DNA of 64,000 bases from DASUAS01 sp963819475 (lineage in GTDB: Bacteria > Actinomycetota > Acidimicrobiia > IMCC26256 > DASPTH01): NCBI GenBank assembly GCA_963819475.1, contig CAWFWE010000008.1:62001-126000 (forward strand), written 5' to 3'. Position numbers and translations under genes: made by a program. This document shows, piece after piece, positions 15,977-24,399 of this stretch; position 1 is the stretch's first letter; every line of letters starts with the position of its first letter. Under the pieces are notes generated by a model. That model was not told where the DNA came from. It was given only the letters and a program-made list of their open reading frames with translations, and did no database searches.

Positions 15977-16591
15977 GTGCGGACGGAGAGCGTCCTACGG
16001 TCTCGCGGTGTGGACGCCGACGTCGAGCTGGTCGAGCGCCTACGGGCGGGCGACGAGGCGGCCTTCGTCGCGCTGATCGCCCAGTATCAACCGCGGTTGC
16101 TGCGCTTGGCGGAGACGACGGTGGGGAGTCGTGCGGTTGCCGAGGAGGTCACCCAGGACACCTGGCTCGCGGTGGTCCGTGGGGTCGAACGGTTCGAGGG
16201 ACGGTCGTCGCTGAAGACGTGGCTGTTCCACATCCTGCTCAACCGCGCCCGATCGGCCGCGCATCGCGAGCAACGGGCGGGACGCCCCGACGACGGCGTC
16301 GTGGAGGACCGCTTCGACCGGTCCGGGGCGTGGGCCACGCCGCCGGAGCCCTGGGCCGATCGGGTCGACGACCGTCTGCTGGCCGAGCACCTCGCGGCCC
16401 GCGTGCAGCTGCTGCTGCCGTTGCTCCCCGACAACCAACGCCAGGTCGTGGTGCTGCATGACCTGGAGGGCTTGGCTCCGGGCGACGTCGCCGACCTGGT
16501 CGGGGTCAGCGACGCGAACCAACGTGTGCTCCTGCACCGGGGCCGGGCGCGTCTGCGTCAGTTGCTGGCCGCCGAGATGGGGAGGGCATGA
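15977..16591 (+). CDS. ECF RNA polymerase sigma factor
   Basis: 204 residues from a GTG (another GTG at 16009 is possible). Region 2: EEVTQDTWLAVVRGVERFEG and SLKTWLFHILLNRARS. Region 4: LPDNQRQVVVLHDLEGLAP and the helix-turn-helix with DANQRVLLHRGRARLRQLL. Its sequence pattern is very like the ECF factor at 1382-2035, so the two are paralogues. It is coupled by a 4-base overlap to its zinc-finger anti-sigma factor. Confidence 0.9.
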   Translation: MRTESVLRSRGVDADVELVERLRAGDEAAFVALIAQYQPRLLRLAETTVGSRAVAEEVTQDTWLAVVRGVERFEGRSSLKTWLFHILLNRARSAAHREQRAGRPDDGVVEDRFDRSGAWATPPEPWADRVDDRLLAEHLAARVQLLLPLLPDNQRQVVVLHDLEGLAPGDVADLVGVSDANQRVLLHRGRARLRQLLAAEMGRA

Positions 16592-16857
16592 CGATGACCT
16601 GGTGGCGTCGACGGCGAGCGCTCGTGTGCCGGCAGGCCGTCATGCTCATGGCCGACTACCTCGATGGACGACTTCCGCCTTCGGACCTCCAGCGACTCGA
16701 AGCCCATCTTGCCGCGTGCCCGCACTGCTCCGAGTACCTGGCGCAGCTCCGCGTCACGATCGACGCGCTCGGCCACGCCGAGCCCGAGTCGCTCACCGTC
16801 GAAGCCCAGGACGAGCTCGTGGCGCTCTACCGTCGCTGGCAGGCCGACGCCGGATGA
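16588..16857 (+). CDS. Zinc-finger anti-sigma factor (ZAS type)
   Basis: 89 residues with HLAACPHCSEYLAQLR (H-x3-C-x2-C) at about residues 46-61 and Cys in LVCRQAVMLMADYLDG, the classic zinc-dependent anti-sigma layout. No membrane segment. ATGA overlap with the upstream ECF sigma gene identifies its partner. Paralogue of the factor at 1119-1385. Confidence 0.87.
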   Translation: MTMTWWRRRRALVCRQAVMLMADYLDGRLPPSDLQRLEAHLAACPHCSEYLAQLRVTIDALGHAEPESLTVEAQDELVALYRRWQADAG

Positions 16858-16867
16858 ACCGCGGCCG

Positions 16868-17725
16868 TCACGGATGCGTCGCGCGGATGACCCACACCGC
16901 CGAGTCGAAGGTGACGCCGTCAGCGGTCTCGTGAGCGACCATGGTGGAACGCAGCGCGTCGAGAGCGCGTGCACGTGCGTCGTCGCCGAGTCCTTCGAGC
17001 ATCCAGCCCAGGAGGCCGAGCACGAACCGGTGCGCGTCCTCGGCGTCGGCGCCGAACCACATGGCCTCGTCGACGCCTTCGAGCTCGATGCCGGTGAAGC
17101 CCGCGCCGGTGAGCGTGCGGTGGACCCGATCGGGGTCCGACAGCGCGAAGGGGCTCGGCGCGTCCGGGGGTGGGCCCGGGAGGTCACGTCCTGCCGCCAG
17201 CGCACCCGTGAACTCGCGAACCCATTCGTTCTGCGCCACGGATTGCCACGTCAGGAGCACGAGGCGCCCACCCGGGCGCAACGCCCGCCCGACGTTCGCG
17301 AAGCCTGCGAGCAGGCCTCCGAAGAAGGTCGCGCCGGTGTTGCTAATGGCGACGTCGAAGGCCGAGCGCTCGAACGGGTGGATCTGCGCGTCCGCCTGCT
17401 CGAAGGTCGCGTTGTCGATCCCTTCGTCCGCGGCGCGACGCCGGGCACGGTCGAGCATCTGCGACGACAGGTCGACCCCCAAGACCTCGCCGCTGGTCGC
17501 CGCTCGTGCGGCGAGCAACGTCGTCTGCCCGGTGCCGCAACCGATGTCGAGCACACGCTCCCCGTCGCCGATCGCCGCCGCTCGGAGCAGCCGCCGGTGG
17601 TAGGGGATCGCGGACCGGTCGAAGGTGTCGGCGTGCGCGGCCCAGTACGCACCCTCGCCTCCGTCCCACGCCTCGAGCTGCGCCGCGTTCGACGCGTCCG
17701 CCGGAACCGAGCTGGTCGCGCCCAC
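16868..17725 (-). CDS. Class I SAM-dependent methyltransferase
   Basis: 285 residues. Motif I is VLDIGCGTGQTTLLAARAA, followed by GVDLSSQMLDRARRRAADEG and FDVAISNTGATFFGG; LRPGGRLVLLTWQ is the post-motif strand. The layout is that of the Ubie/Coq5-like Methyltransf_11/25 group. GTG start at 17725 is chosen for its AGGAGGTG ribosome-binding site; a 12-codon upstream extension would run through the operator. It is divergent from the padR gene and probably controlled by it. Confidence 0.85.
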   Translation of the reverse strand: MGATSSVPADASNAAQLEAWDGGEGAYWAAHADTFDRSAIPYHRRLLRAAAIGDGERVLDIGCGTGQTTLLAARAATSGEVLGVDLSSQMLDRARRRAADEGIDNATFEQADAQIHPFERSAFDVAISNTGATFFGGLLAGFANVGRALRPGGRLVLLTWQSVAQNEWVREFTGALAAGRDLPGPPPDAPSPFALSDPDRVHRTLTGAGFTGIELEGVDEAMWFGADAEDAHRFVLGLLGWMLEGLGDDARARALDALRSTMVAHETADGVTFDSAVWVIRATHP

Positions 17726-17743
17726 CTCGCACCTCCTGATAAT

Positions 17744-17778
17744 CTCCCATTGGGAGTTCAAGCATCTCCCAAAGGGAG
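17744..17778. promoter_or_regulatory. Twin palindromic operator between methyltransferase and padR
   Basis: Two near-identical 13-bp palindromes, CTCCCATTGGGAG (17744-17756) and CTCCCAAAGGGAG (17766-17778), have centres 22 bp apart, two helical turns, in the divergent gap. They place repressor dimers on the same DNA face over both start regions. The PadR regulator encoded immediately next door is the obvious candidate ligand. Confidence 0.75.
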
Positions 17779-17779
17779 A

Positions 17780-18427
17780 ATGATGTCAAGCGCACCGACG
17801 ATGACCACGACCTCGTACGCGATCCTCGGTCTGCTGGCGGTGAAGCCGTGGACCACCCACGAGCTGGTGCAGCAGGTCGACCGGAGCATGCGTCGGATCT
17901 GGCCACACGCGCAGAGCAAGCTCTACGAGGAGCCGAAGAAGCTCGTGGCCCACGGCTTCGCCCGGGCGACCGACGATCCGGTCGGCCGCCGCCGGCGGAC
18001 CCGCTACACGATCACCGCCAAGGGTCGGCGTGCGCTCGCGGCGTGGCTGCAACAACCGGGTGAGGGCCCGGTGGTGGAGTTCGAGCAGCTCTTGAAGATC
18101 ACCTTCGCGGACAGCGGCACCAAGGCGGACATCCTCGTCAACCTCGAGGCGGCCCACGCGTGGGTGCTGAGCCAGAACGAGGAGAACCTCGCAACGGGAC
18201 GTGCCTACCTCGAGGGGCGCGGTGCGTTCCCGGAGCGAGCGGCCCTCAATCAGCTCGGTGGGCGCTTCCTCACCGAGCTCTATGCCACCGTCGCGCGCTG
18301 GGTCGTGTGGGCGGAGGACATGGTGAGGGACTGGCCGGATGACGTGCGCGAGGCACCCTTCGACCCGACCGCGGGCCACGAGAGCGTGGAGCTGGCGGAG
18401 AGCATCAGCCGAGCGCTCAGGACGTGA
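17780..18427 (+). CDS. PadR family transcriptional regulator
   Basis: 215 residues (194 or so from the internal ATG at 17801). The TTTSYAILGLLAVKPWTTHE start, the ARATDDPVGRRRRTRYTITA wing and the GRRALAAWLQQPG helix define the PadR winged helix-turn-helix; the C-terminal region (about 110-200) is the helical dimerisation domain. The start is uncertain because the second operator half-site (GGGAG) is 1-4 bases from the first ATG; family homology begins at the ATG at 17801. Likely represses itself and the divergent methyltransferase. The last 11 bases overlap the convergent P450 gene. Confidence 0.85.
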   Translation: MMSSAPTMTTTSYAILGLLAVKPWTTHELVQQVDRSMRRIWPHAQSKLYEEPKKLVAHGFARATDDPVGRRRRTRYTITAKGRRALAAWLQQPGEGPVVEFEQLLKITFADSGTKADILVNLEAAHAWVLSQNEENLATGRAYLEGRGAFPERAALNQLGGRFLTELYATVARWVVWAEDMVRDWPDDVREAPFDPTAGHESVELAESISRALRT

Positions 18428-19616
18428 CGACCGGCAGTCGCTCCCAGCCCCGCACGGTCGGGGTGTGGGCCTGCTTCGCGTTGTCCCAGTCGACGTCCCA
18501 GTCGGTCCAGCGCTGCAGCACCTCGTCGAGTGCCACCCGACCTTCGAGCCGGGCCAGCGCCGCACCGAGACAGAAGTGCAGCCCGTAGCCGAAGCTCAGG
18601 TGGTGGTCGATCGTGCGATGGATGTCGAAGCGGTCGCCGTCGGGGAAGTGCCGGTCGTCGCGGTTGCCGGACCCGTTGAGGATCACCATGATGCTGCCTT
18701 CGCGCACCGTCTCCCCGTAGTACTCGACGTCACGGTTGACCGTCCGGGCCTGGACCGGCGACGGCGCCTCGTACCGCAGAATCTCCTCGATCGCCTGGGG
18801 CACCAGCGACCGGTCGGCGGCGAGCTCCCGGCGCTGGTCGGGGTGCTCGGCGAGCAGCTTGCCGGTCCAACCGATCAGCCGCGTCGTGGTCTCGTTCCCG
18901 GCGCCCGCGAGGAGCATCACGTACGTGAGGATCTCCATCCGATCGAGCTTGCGCATCGTCCCCGTCTCGTCCTCGAACTCGGCGTTGAGGAGCTGGGTCA
19001 TGAGGTCGTCGGACGGGTGCTCGGCCCGCCACTCGATGTAGTCGGAGAAGAGCTCGGCGCCGGCCAGCGCCAGGTCGCCCGACGGCACCTCGGTGTCGTC
19101 GTCGAGGCGCAGGCCCTCGTCGATCCGGTCGCGGATCGCCACCTGGTCCTCCTCCGGGATCCCGAGCAGCATGCCGATGGTGAGCATCGGCATCACCGCG
19201 CCGAGATCGGCGATGAAGTCGAAGCGGCCGATGTCGACCAGCGGGTCGAGGGTGCGGGCGCAGAACTCGCGCACCTTCGGCTCGATCGCGTTCATGGCCT
19301 TGGGCGTGAACACGCGTGAGAGCAGGCCGCGGTGGAGGTCGTGGATCGGGGGGTCCTCCATGAGGATCAGGCCCGGCGGGATGTCGAAGCCGGCCATGAT
19401 CGTCTCGAGCGTCGATCCTTTCCCCGACCGGAAGGTGTCCCAGTCGACGAGCGCCTTCTCGACGTCGTCGTAGCGGCTCAGCGCGTAGAAGTCGAACTTC
19501 TCGTTGCGGTAGAGCGGCGCCTCGTCGCGCATCCGCTTCCACAACGGGTGTGGATCCTTGTCGATCTCCTTGTTGAACGGGTCGTAGTAGATGTCGCTCT
19601 CGTTGGTGATCGTCAC
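18417..19616 (-). CDS. Cytochrome P450
   Basis: 399 residues. I-helix LLAGAGNETTTRLIGW (with the acidic-Thr pair E-T), K-helix EEILRYEAP (E-x-x-R), and the heme loop LSFGYGLHFCLGAALARLEG with the thiolate Cys at about residue 350. A soluble class I bacterial P450. It is the last gene of a minus-strand run amidohydrolase - Rieske protein - P450, with short gaps (18 and 48 bases), so the Rieske ferredoxin may be its electron donor or serve a partner enzyme. Substrate unknown; the set looks catabolic. Confidence 0.92.
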   Translation of the reverse strand: MTITNESDIYYDPFNKEIDKDPHPLWKRMRDEAPLYRNEKFDFYALSRYDDVEKALVDWDTFRSGKGSTLETIMAGFDIPPGLILMEDPPIHDLHRGLLSRVFTPKAMNAIEPKVREFCARTLDPLVDIGRFDFIADLGAVMPMLTIGMLLGIPEEDQVAIRDRIDEGLRLDDDTEVPSGDLALAGAELFSDYIEWRAEHPSDDLMTQLLNAEFEDETGTMRKLDRMEILTYVMLLAGAGNETTTRLIGWTGKLLAEHPDQRRELAADRSLVPQAIEEILRYEAPSPVQARTVNRDVEYYGETVREGSIMVILNGSGNRDDRHFPDGDRFDIHRTIDHHLSFGYGLHFCLGAALARLEGRVALDEVLQRWTDWDVDWDNAKQAHTPTVRGWERLPVVTS

Positions 19617-19664
19617 GGATGCGCCGTCCTTCTCGTTGGGCCTTCGGTCATGCGGGAGTGTGCG

Positions 19665-19997
19665 TCAATGCAGCGAGACCTGCACCGCGTCGTCCACGAC
19701 CTGCGTGCGGTACGTGCGCAACGGGCCGGCCCAGCCGTCCTCGGAGGGCAGGACGCACTTGCCGGTCGTCACGTCGAAGATGGAGCCGTGTTCGGGGCAC
19801 TGCAACAGCACGTTGCGCGTCAACGGTATCCCGCCCAGCGGGGTGGCCTGGTGCGGGCACGTGCTCTCGAACGCGCACCACGTCCCGCCCGCGTTGGCGA
19901 GGGTCACGGGCCCCCCGTCGACGTCGACGGTGGCCGTCTCGCCCGGCTCGAGGTAGTCGGTCGGGGCGGCGTCGATGAACTCGTCGTCGTTGCTCAT
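19665..19997 (-). CDS. Rieske-type [2Fe-2S] ferredoxin
   Basis: 110 residues, one Rieske domain. The two cluster loops are CPHQATPLGG (C-x-H) and CPEHGSIFD (C-x2-H) at about residues 47-56 and 67-75, so all four ligands are present. No signal or membrane segment: a soluble ferredoxin of the dioxygenase type. It lies between the amidohydrolase and P450 genes in one direction. No oxygenase large subunit or reductase is nearby. Confidence 0.9.
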   Translation of the reverse strand: MSNDDEFIDAAPTDYLEPGETATVDVDGGPVTLANAGGTWCAFESTCPHQATPLGGIPLTRNVLLQCPEHGSIFDVTTGKCVLPSEDGWAGPLRTYRTQVVDDAVQVSLH

Positions 19998-20015
19998 ACG
20001 GGTGAGGTTTCGCGG

Positions 20016-21260
20016 TCAGGCGTGCGCTCCGACCTTCATCGCCCGCTCGAGCGCCCCGCCCATGATGAGCGCCTGCTGCTCCAACGGGAGATCCTTGACG
20101 ACCTCCGAGTAGGCGAGCGGGTCCTCCATGCCCTCGGGGTGCGGGAAGTCGGAGCCGAACATCACGTGGTCGGCCGGAATGCCGAGGTCGAGGAGGCCCT
20201 TGGGGTCGGCTTCGTGGAAGGCGTGCACCCAGACGCTCCGGTTGAAGACGTCGACCGGGTTCTCGTCGAACAGCACGGGGGCGTCGTCGTAGATGCGCTG
20301 CAACTTCCGGTAGAACGGCCGGATCCAGCCGCTGCCGAACTCGACCGGCATGAAGCGCAGCCTCGGGAAGCGGGTGGCGAGGCCGTGGCCGATGATCGAT
20401 GCCATCGCGTCGACGAGGTTGTCCTTCTCCGACGACAGGGCCAGGAACGCCGGGTTCGAGCGCCGCGATCCCGCCGTGATCGTCATCTCCCGGTCGCCCA
20501 GGCCCTCCCACTCGTTGGTGTAGCGGGTGTAGCCCGAGTCGCCCGAGTGCATGCCGACGACGACATCGAGCTCCTGCACCCGCTCCCAGAACGGGTCGAA
20601 CTCCGGCAGCGCGAAGGACTTGCGGCCCTTCCACGTGGGCACCGGCGCCACCCGGATCAGGAAGATCTTGGCGCCGCGCTCGTACACGAACTCGAGCTCC
20701 TCGATCGCGCGCTCAGGACCGGCGGCGAGGCTGACGATCGGCGTCGAGAAGATCGCGTCGGAGTACACGTAGCTCCAGTGCTCGTGCATCCACTCGTTCA
20801 ACGCGTGGATCACGACGCACACCGTGTCGGGGTCGTCGGCCATGCGCTCCTCGAGCACGCTCGCGAGCGTCGGCCACAGCAGTGTGCGGTCGATGCCCAT
20901 CTCCTTCATGAGCTCGAGACGCGGCTCCGGGTCGAAGAACGCGTCGAGGCTCGGCATCGCGACCATCTTCCCGAACCCGGTCGCGTTGCCGAAGCCCTTG
21001 CCGCCCTTCGTCACGTCGTAGCCGGCGCCACCGGGCACCGCCACTTTCCCGAACGTCGGGTTGGGGATGTAGTCGGAGATCTTGTCGCGGATGGCGAGCT
21101 TGGTCCGGCCGTTGATGTCGACGTACTTGATGACACCCTCGTACTCGCGCGGCAGGAACTTGGTGAGCGCGTCGCGGTTCTCGTAGAGGTGGTTGTCGGC
21201 GTCGAACGTGGTGTACGGGAGTTCCCGGTGGGTGATCTGGATGTACTCCGTGCTGGTCAC
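20016..21260 (-). CDS. Amidohydrolase family protein (Amidohydro_2 type)
   Basis: 414 residues from a GTG at 21260 with a GAAGGGG ribosome-binding site; an upstream ATG at 21323 would add 21 residues without similarity. TTFDADNHLYENRDALTKFL shows the N-terminal D-x-D-x-H-like metal motif, and HVMFGSDFPHPEGM carries the late Asp ligand of TIM-barrel metallo-hydrolases. This subgroup includes decarboxylases and ring-cleavage hydrolases. First gene of the run with the Rieske protein and P450. Related in pattern to the amidohydrolase at 28949-30202. Confidence 0.82.
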   Translation of the reverse strand: MTSTEYIQITHRELPYTTFDADNHLYENRDALTKFLPREYEGVIKYVDINGRTKLAIRDKISDYIPNPTFGKVAVPGGAGYDVTKGGKGFGNATGFGKMVAMPSLDAFFDPEPRLELMKEMGIDRTLLWPTLASVLEERMADDPDTVCVVIHALNEWMHEHWSYVYSDAIFSTPIVSLAAGPERAIEELEFVYERGAKIFLIRVAPVPTWKGRKSFALPEFDPFWERVQELDVVVGMHSGDSGYTRYTNEWEGLGDREMTITAGSRRSNPAFLALSSEKDNLVDAMASIIGHGLATRFPRLRFMPVEFGSGWIRPFYRKLQRIYDDAPVLFDENPVDVFNRSVWVHAFHEADPKGLLDLGIPADHVMFGSDFPHPEGMEDPLAYSEVVKDLPLEQQALIMGGALERAMKVGAHA

Positions 21261-21394
21261 GGCGACCCCTTCATCGATTTGGACTGCGCCCAATTCTACC
21301 GTCCGAGATCCGCGGCACGCCACACCACGTAGTCCTCCCGGGTCGGCACCGGAATCCCCCCTTGCGCCCGGCCGCCCACGGCGTTACATTCCAG

Positions 21395-21417
21395 CGATAA
21401 CTTATCGAAGTTAACTT
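21395..21417. promoter_or_regulatory. Overlapping palindromes upstream of the MMPL-TetR operon
   Basis: In an AT-rich island of the 215-bp gap, CGATAA-c-TTATCG (21395-21407) abuts AAGTTAACTT (21408-21417, a perfect palindrome); read differently, TAACTT-atcg-AAGTTA spans 21398-21413. The layout suits a dimeric or double-dimer TetR repressor, and a TetR gene is the second gene of this operon. The rest of the gap (21261-21394) shows no recognisable element. Confidence 0.55.
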
Positions 21418-21475
21418 AGCGATCGTCAGCATGGGTGGTCCTCACCGTGGGCGATCCGCGGCGAGGAGGCGGCAG

Positions 21476-23728
21476 ATGGTGTTGACGCGGCTCGGCCTGT
21501 TCATCGTGCGCCGACGCAGGGCGATCCTCGTGGGCGCGGTGCTGTTCGTGGTCGTCTCGTTCGCGGTCGCCGGGGGCGTCGCGAGCCGGCTGACCTCGGG
21601 CGGCTTCGCCGATCCGAGCTCGGAGTCGGAGCGCGCCGCGGCGCTGCTCCAACGCCAGTTCGGCGCCAAGGAGCCCAACGTCGTGCTGCTGGTCTCCGCC
21701 AAGCACGGATCGGTCGACGACGCCGCGGTGCGGGCGGCGGGTCTCCGGGTGACGCGCGAGCTGGCGCGGCAGCCGAGCGTCGGTCAGGTCGCGTCGTACT
21801 GGAGCCTCGACGACGCGGCGCTGCTCCGGAGCAAGGACGGTCGGCAGGCGCTCGTGCTCGGCGTCATCGCCGGGGGCGACGACCACGTGAACGACGTGGC
21901 GAAGGTCCTGTCGCCGAAGTTCACGCGCGACGACGCGGTCGTGCGGGTGGCCGTCGGGGGGCGTGCCGAGGTGTTCCGCCAGGTCGGCGACACGATCAAG
22001 AAGGACCTCAGTCGGGCGGAGTCGATCGCGTTCCCGATCACGCTCGTCCTGCTGGTGCTCGTCTTCGGGAGCATCGTCGCCGCCGGGCTCCCGCTCCTCG
22101 TGGGTGTGGTCGCGGTCGCGGGGTCGTTCCTCGCGCTCTACGTCATCTCGGCGATCACCGACGTGTCCGTCTATTCGTTGAACCTCACCACCGCGATGGG
22201 GCTCGGGCTCGCCATCGACTACAGCTTGTTCGTCGTCTCGCGGTTCCGCGAGGAGCTGCGGAACGGACGGTCGACGGACGACGCAGTGGTCCGGACCGTA
22301 GCCACCGCGGGACGAACGGTCGCCGGCAGTGCGCTCACCGTCGCGGTCTCACTCCTCGCGCTCTGGCTGTTCCCGCTGTCGTTCCTCCGTTCGTTCGCCT
22401 ACGCGGGAGTGGCGGTGTCCGTGCTGGCCGCGCTCGGCGCGGTCGTCGTGCTCCCCGCGCTGCTGGCGGTGCTGGGACACCGCGTCGACTCTTTGCGCGT
22501 CTTCCGGCACCGCGAGCCGAAGCCCGTCGGTGAGGGGATCTGGCACCGCGTGGCGTTGCTGGTGATGCGGCGACCGATCCCGATCGCCACCGTGGTGATC
22601 CTCTTCCTCCTGGTGCTCGGCATCCCGTTCCTCCGCCTGCAGATCGGCCTCCCGGACGACCGGGTGCTGTCGCCGAGCCACTCGAGCCGCCAGGTGCAGG
22701 ACCTGATCCGGTCCGACTTCACCTCCAACGAAGCCGGTGCCCTGCAGGTGATCGCACCCGGGCTCGCAGATCCGGCGGCTCGATCGGCCGCGATCACGGG
22801 CTACGCCGAGTCGCTCTCGCGGCTGCGGGGCGTGGCGCGGGTCGACGCCCTCACCGGCAGCTACGTGAAGGGGACGGCCGTCCCCGCGCCGGCGGCGACG
22901 AGCAGGCGCTTCGAAGGACCGCGTGGCACCTGGCTCAGCGTGGTGCCGGCGGTCGAGCCGTTGTCGCCCGCGGGCGAGCAGCTGACCCACGACGTCCGCG
23001 CGCTCGCGTCGCCCATCGGGCCCGTCCTCGTCGCCGGGCAGCCGGCGCAGCTCGTCGACAGCAAGCACGCATTGTTCGAACGGCTGCCCTGGGCCGCGCT
23101 CTGGATCGCGATCGCCACGTTCGTGTTGCTGTTCCTCATGTTCGGGTCGGTGGTGGTGCCGATCAAGGCGCTGGTCCTGAACGTGCTCAGCCTCACCGCG
23201 ACGTTCGGCGCGATGGTCTGGATCTTCCAGGACGGCCACCTGTCGGGGTTCCTCGACTTCACGCCGACGGGAACCCTCGCCGCTACGATGCCGATCCTCA
23301 TGTTCTGCGTGGCCTTCGGCCTGTCGATGGACTACGAGGTGTTCCTGCTCTCCCGCATCAAGGAAGAGCACGACCGCACGCACGACAACGTCAGATCGGT
23401 CGCCCTGGGTCTCGAGCGGACCGGGCGCATCGTCACCGCCGCCGCCCTGCTCATCAGCGTCGTGTTCCTCGCGTTCGCCACGTCGGGGGTCGCCTTCGTC
23501 AAGCTGTTCGGCATCGGGCTCGCGCTCGCCGTGCTCATCGACGCGTTCGTGATCCGCGCCACCCTCGTTCCCGCGTTCATGCGCCTCGCCGGCGAGGTCA
23601 ACTGGTGGGCACCGGCACCGATGCGACGCTTCTACGAGCGGTTCGGCATCTCCGAGACCGAGCCCCCGAGCATTCCGGCCGGGGACATCGACCTCGGGGA
23701 ACCGGCCGAGCCGGTCAGCACCCGGTGA
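21476..23728 (+). CDS. MMPL family RND-type membrane transporter
   Basis: 750 residues with the duplicated RND topology (about 12 membrane segments, two large extracytoplasmic loops at about 40-180 and 385-550). Each half has the conserved proton-relay region: GLGLAIDYSLFVVSRFREEL in the first and FGLSMDYEVFLLSRIKEEHD in the second, with the D-Y pairs. Such proteins export lipids, siderophores or drugs. Start ATG at 21476 is chosen for the GAGGAGG ribosome-binding site, ahead of an upstream ATG at 21431. It is coupled to a TetR gene through a GTGA overlap. Confidence 0.88.
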   Translation: MVLTRLGLFIVRRRRAILVGAVLFVVVSFAVAGGVASRLTSGGFADPSSESERAAALLQRQFGAKEPNVVLLVSAKHGSVDDAAVRAAGLRVTRELARQPSVGQVASYWSLDDAALLRSKDGRQALVLGVIAGGDDHVNDVAKVLSPKFTRDDAVVRVAVGGRAEVFRQVGDTIKKDLSRAESIAFPITLVLLVLVFGSIVAAGLPLLVGVVAVAGSFLALYVISAITDVSVYSLNLTTAMGLGLAIDYSLFVVSRFREELRNGRSTDDAVVRTVATAGRTVAGSALTVAVSLLALWLFPLSFLRSFAYAGVAVSVLAALGAVVVLPALLAVLGHRVDSLRVFRHREPKPVGEGIWHRVALLVMRRPIPIATVVILFLLVLGIPFLRLQIGLPDDRVLSPSHSSRQVQDLIRSDFTSNEAGALQVIAPGLADPAARSAAITGYAESLSRLRGVARVDALTGSYVKGTAVPAPAATSRRFEGPRGTWLSVVPAVEPLSPAGEQLTHDVRALASPIGPVLVAGQPAQLVDSKHALFERLPWAALWIAIATFVLLFLMFGSVVVPIKALVLNVLSLTATFGAMVWIFQDGHLSGFLDFTPTGTLAATMPILMFCVAFGLSMDYEVFLLSRIKEEHDRTHDNVRSVALGLERTGRIVTAAALLISVVFLAFATSGVAFVKLFGIGLALAVLIDAFVIRATLVPAFMRLAGEVNWWAPAPMRRFYERFGISETEPPSIPAGDIDLGEPAEPVSTR

Positions 23729-24390
23729 CGCCCGGACCCCCGTACCGCGCACCGGGATCGGGGGCGCGATCGTGCGCGCGGCGCGGCGAAGGAGAGTTGC
23801 TGCGCGAGGAGATCCTCCTCGCCGCCGAGCGCCTGCTCATGGAGACCGGCGACGAGGACGCGGTCTCGATCCGCGCCATCGCCGACGCCGTGGGGGTGAC
23901 GGCGCCGTCGATCTACCTCCACTTCCCGGACAAGGAGACCCTGCTCTTCGCGGTGTGCGACCGCCAGTTCGCGATGTTCGACGAGGCGCTCGAAGCTGCC
24001 GCCGCGACGACGGACGACCCCCTCGAGGCGCTCGAGCGACGGTGCGAGGCGTACGCACGCTTCGGACTCGAGCGACCCGAGGCGTATCGCATCATGTTCA
24101 TGGGTCGGTCCACGCTGGTCAACCGGCACACCGACACGGTGGAGAAGGCGGGGACGACCGCGTTCAACCATCTCGTGGCTGCGGTGCAACGGGCCGTCGA
24201 TGCCGGCGTGTTACGCGACGACGTCGATCCGGTCGAGGGTGCGATCTTCCTGTGGAGCGGCGTGCACGGCATCACGTCGCTGCTCATCTCCCTCGCCGCG
24301 TTCCCGTGGGGCGATCGCGACACGCTCGTGCACCGGCTCTCGCGGCTCCATCTCGACGGGCTCGGTGCGACGGCGACGGCCGAGCGGTAG
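23725..24390 (+). CDS. TetR family transcriptional regulator
   Basis: 221 residues. Helix-turn-helix IRAIADAVGVTAPSIYLHFP with the following DKETLLFAVCDRQF helix is at about residues 45-80; the rest is the ligand-binding helical domain (TetR_C type with ISLAAFPWG near the end). GTG at 23725 overlaps the MMPL stop. The operon layout implies local autoregulation of the exporter, probably through the palindromes at 21395-21417. Confidence 0.85.
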   Translation: MTPGPPYRAPGSGARSCARRGEGELLREEILLAAERLLMETGDEDAVSIRAIADAVGVTAPSIYLHFPDKETLLFAVCDRQFAMFDEALEAAAATTDDPLEALERRCEAYARFGLERPEAYRIMFMGRSTLVNRHTDTVEKAGTTAFNHLVAAVQRAVDAGVLRDDVDPVEGAIFLWSGVHGITSLLISLAAFPWGDRDTLVHRLSRLHLDGLGATATAER

Positions 24391-24399
24391 CGTTTCGCG

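Noticed and set aside
19332..21332. Long plus-strand open frame of 666 codons
   Set aside because: It is antisense to the P450, Rieske and amidohydrolase genes, has a shadow-like Arg/Val/Glu/Asp/His-rich composition with no domain, and arises from GC-rich codon bias.
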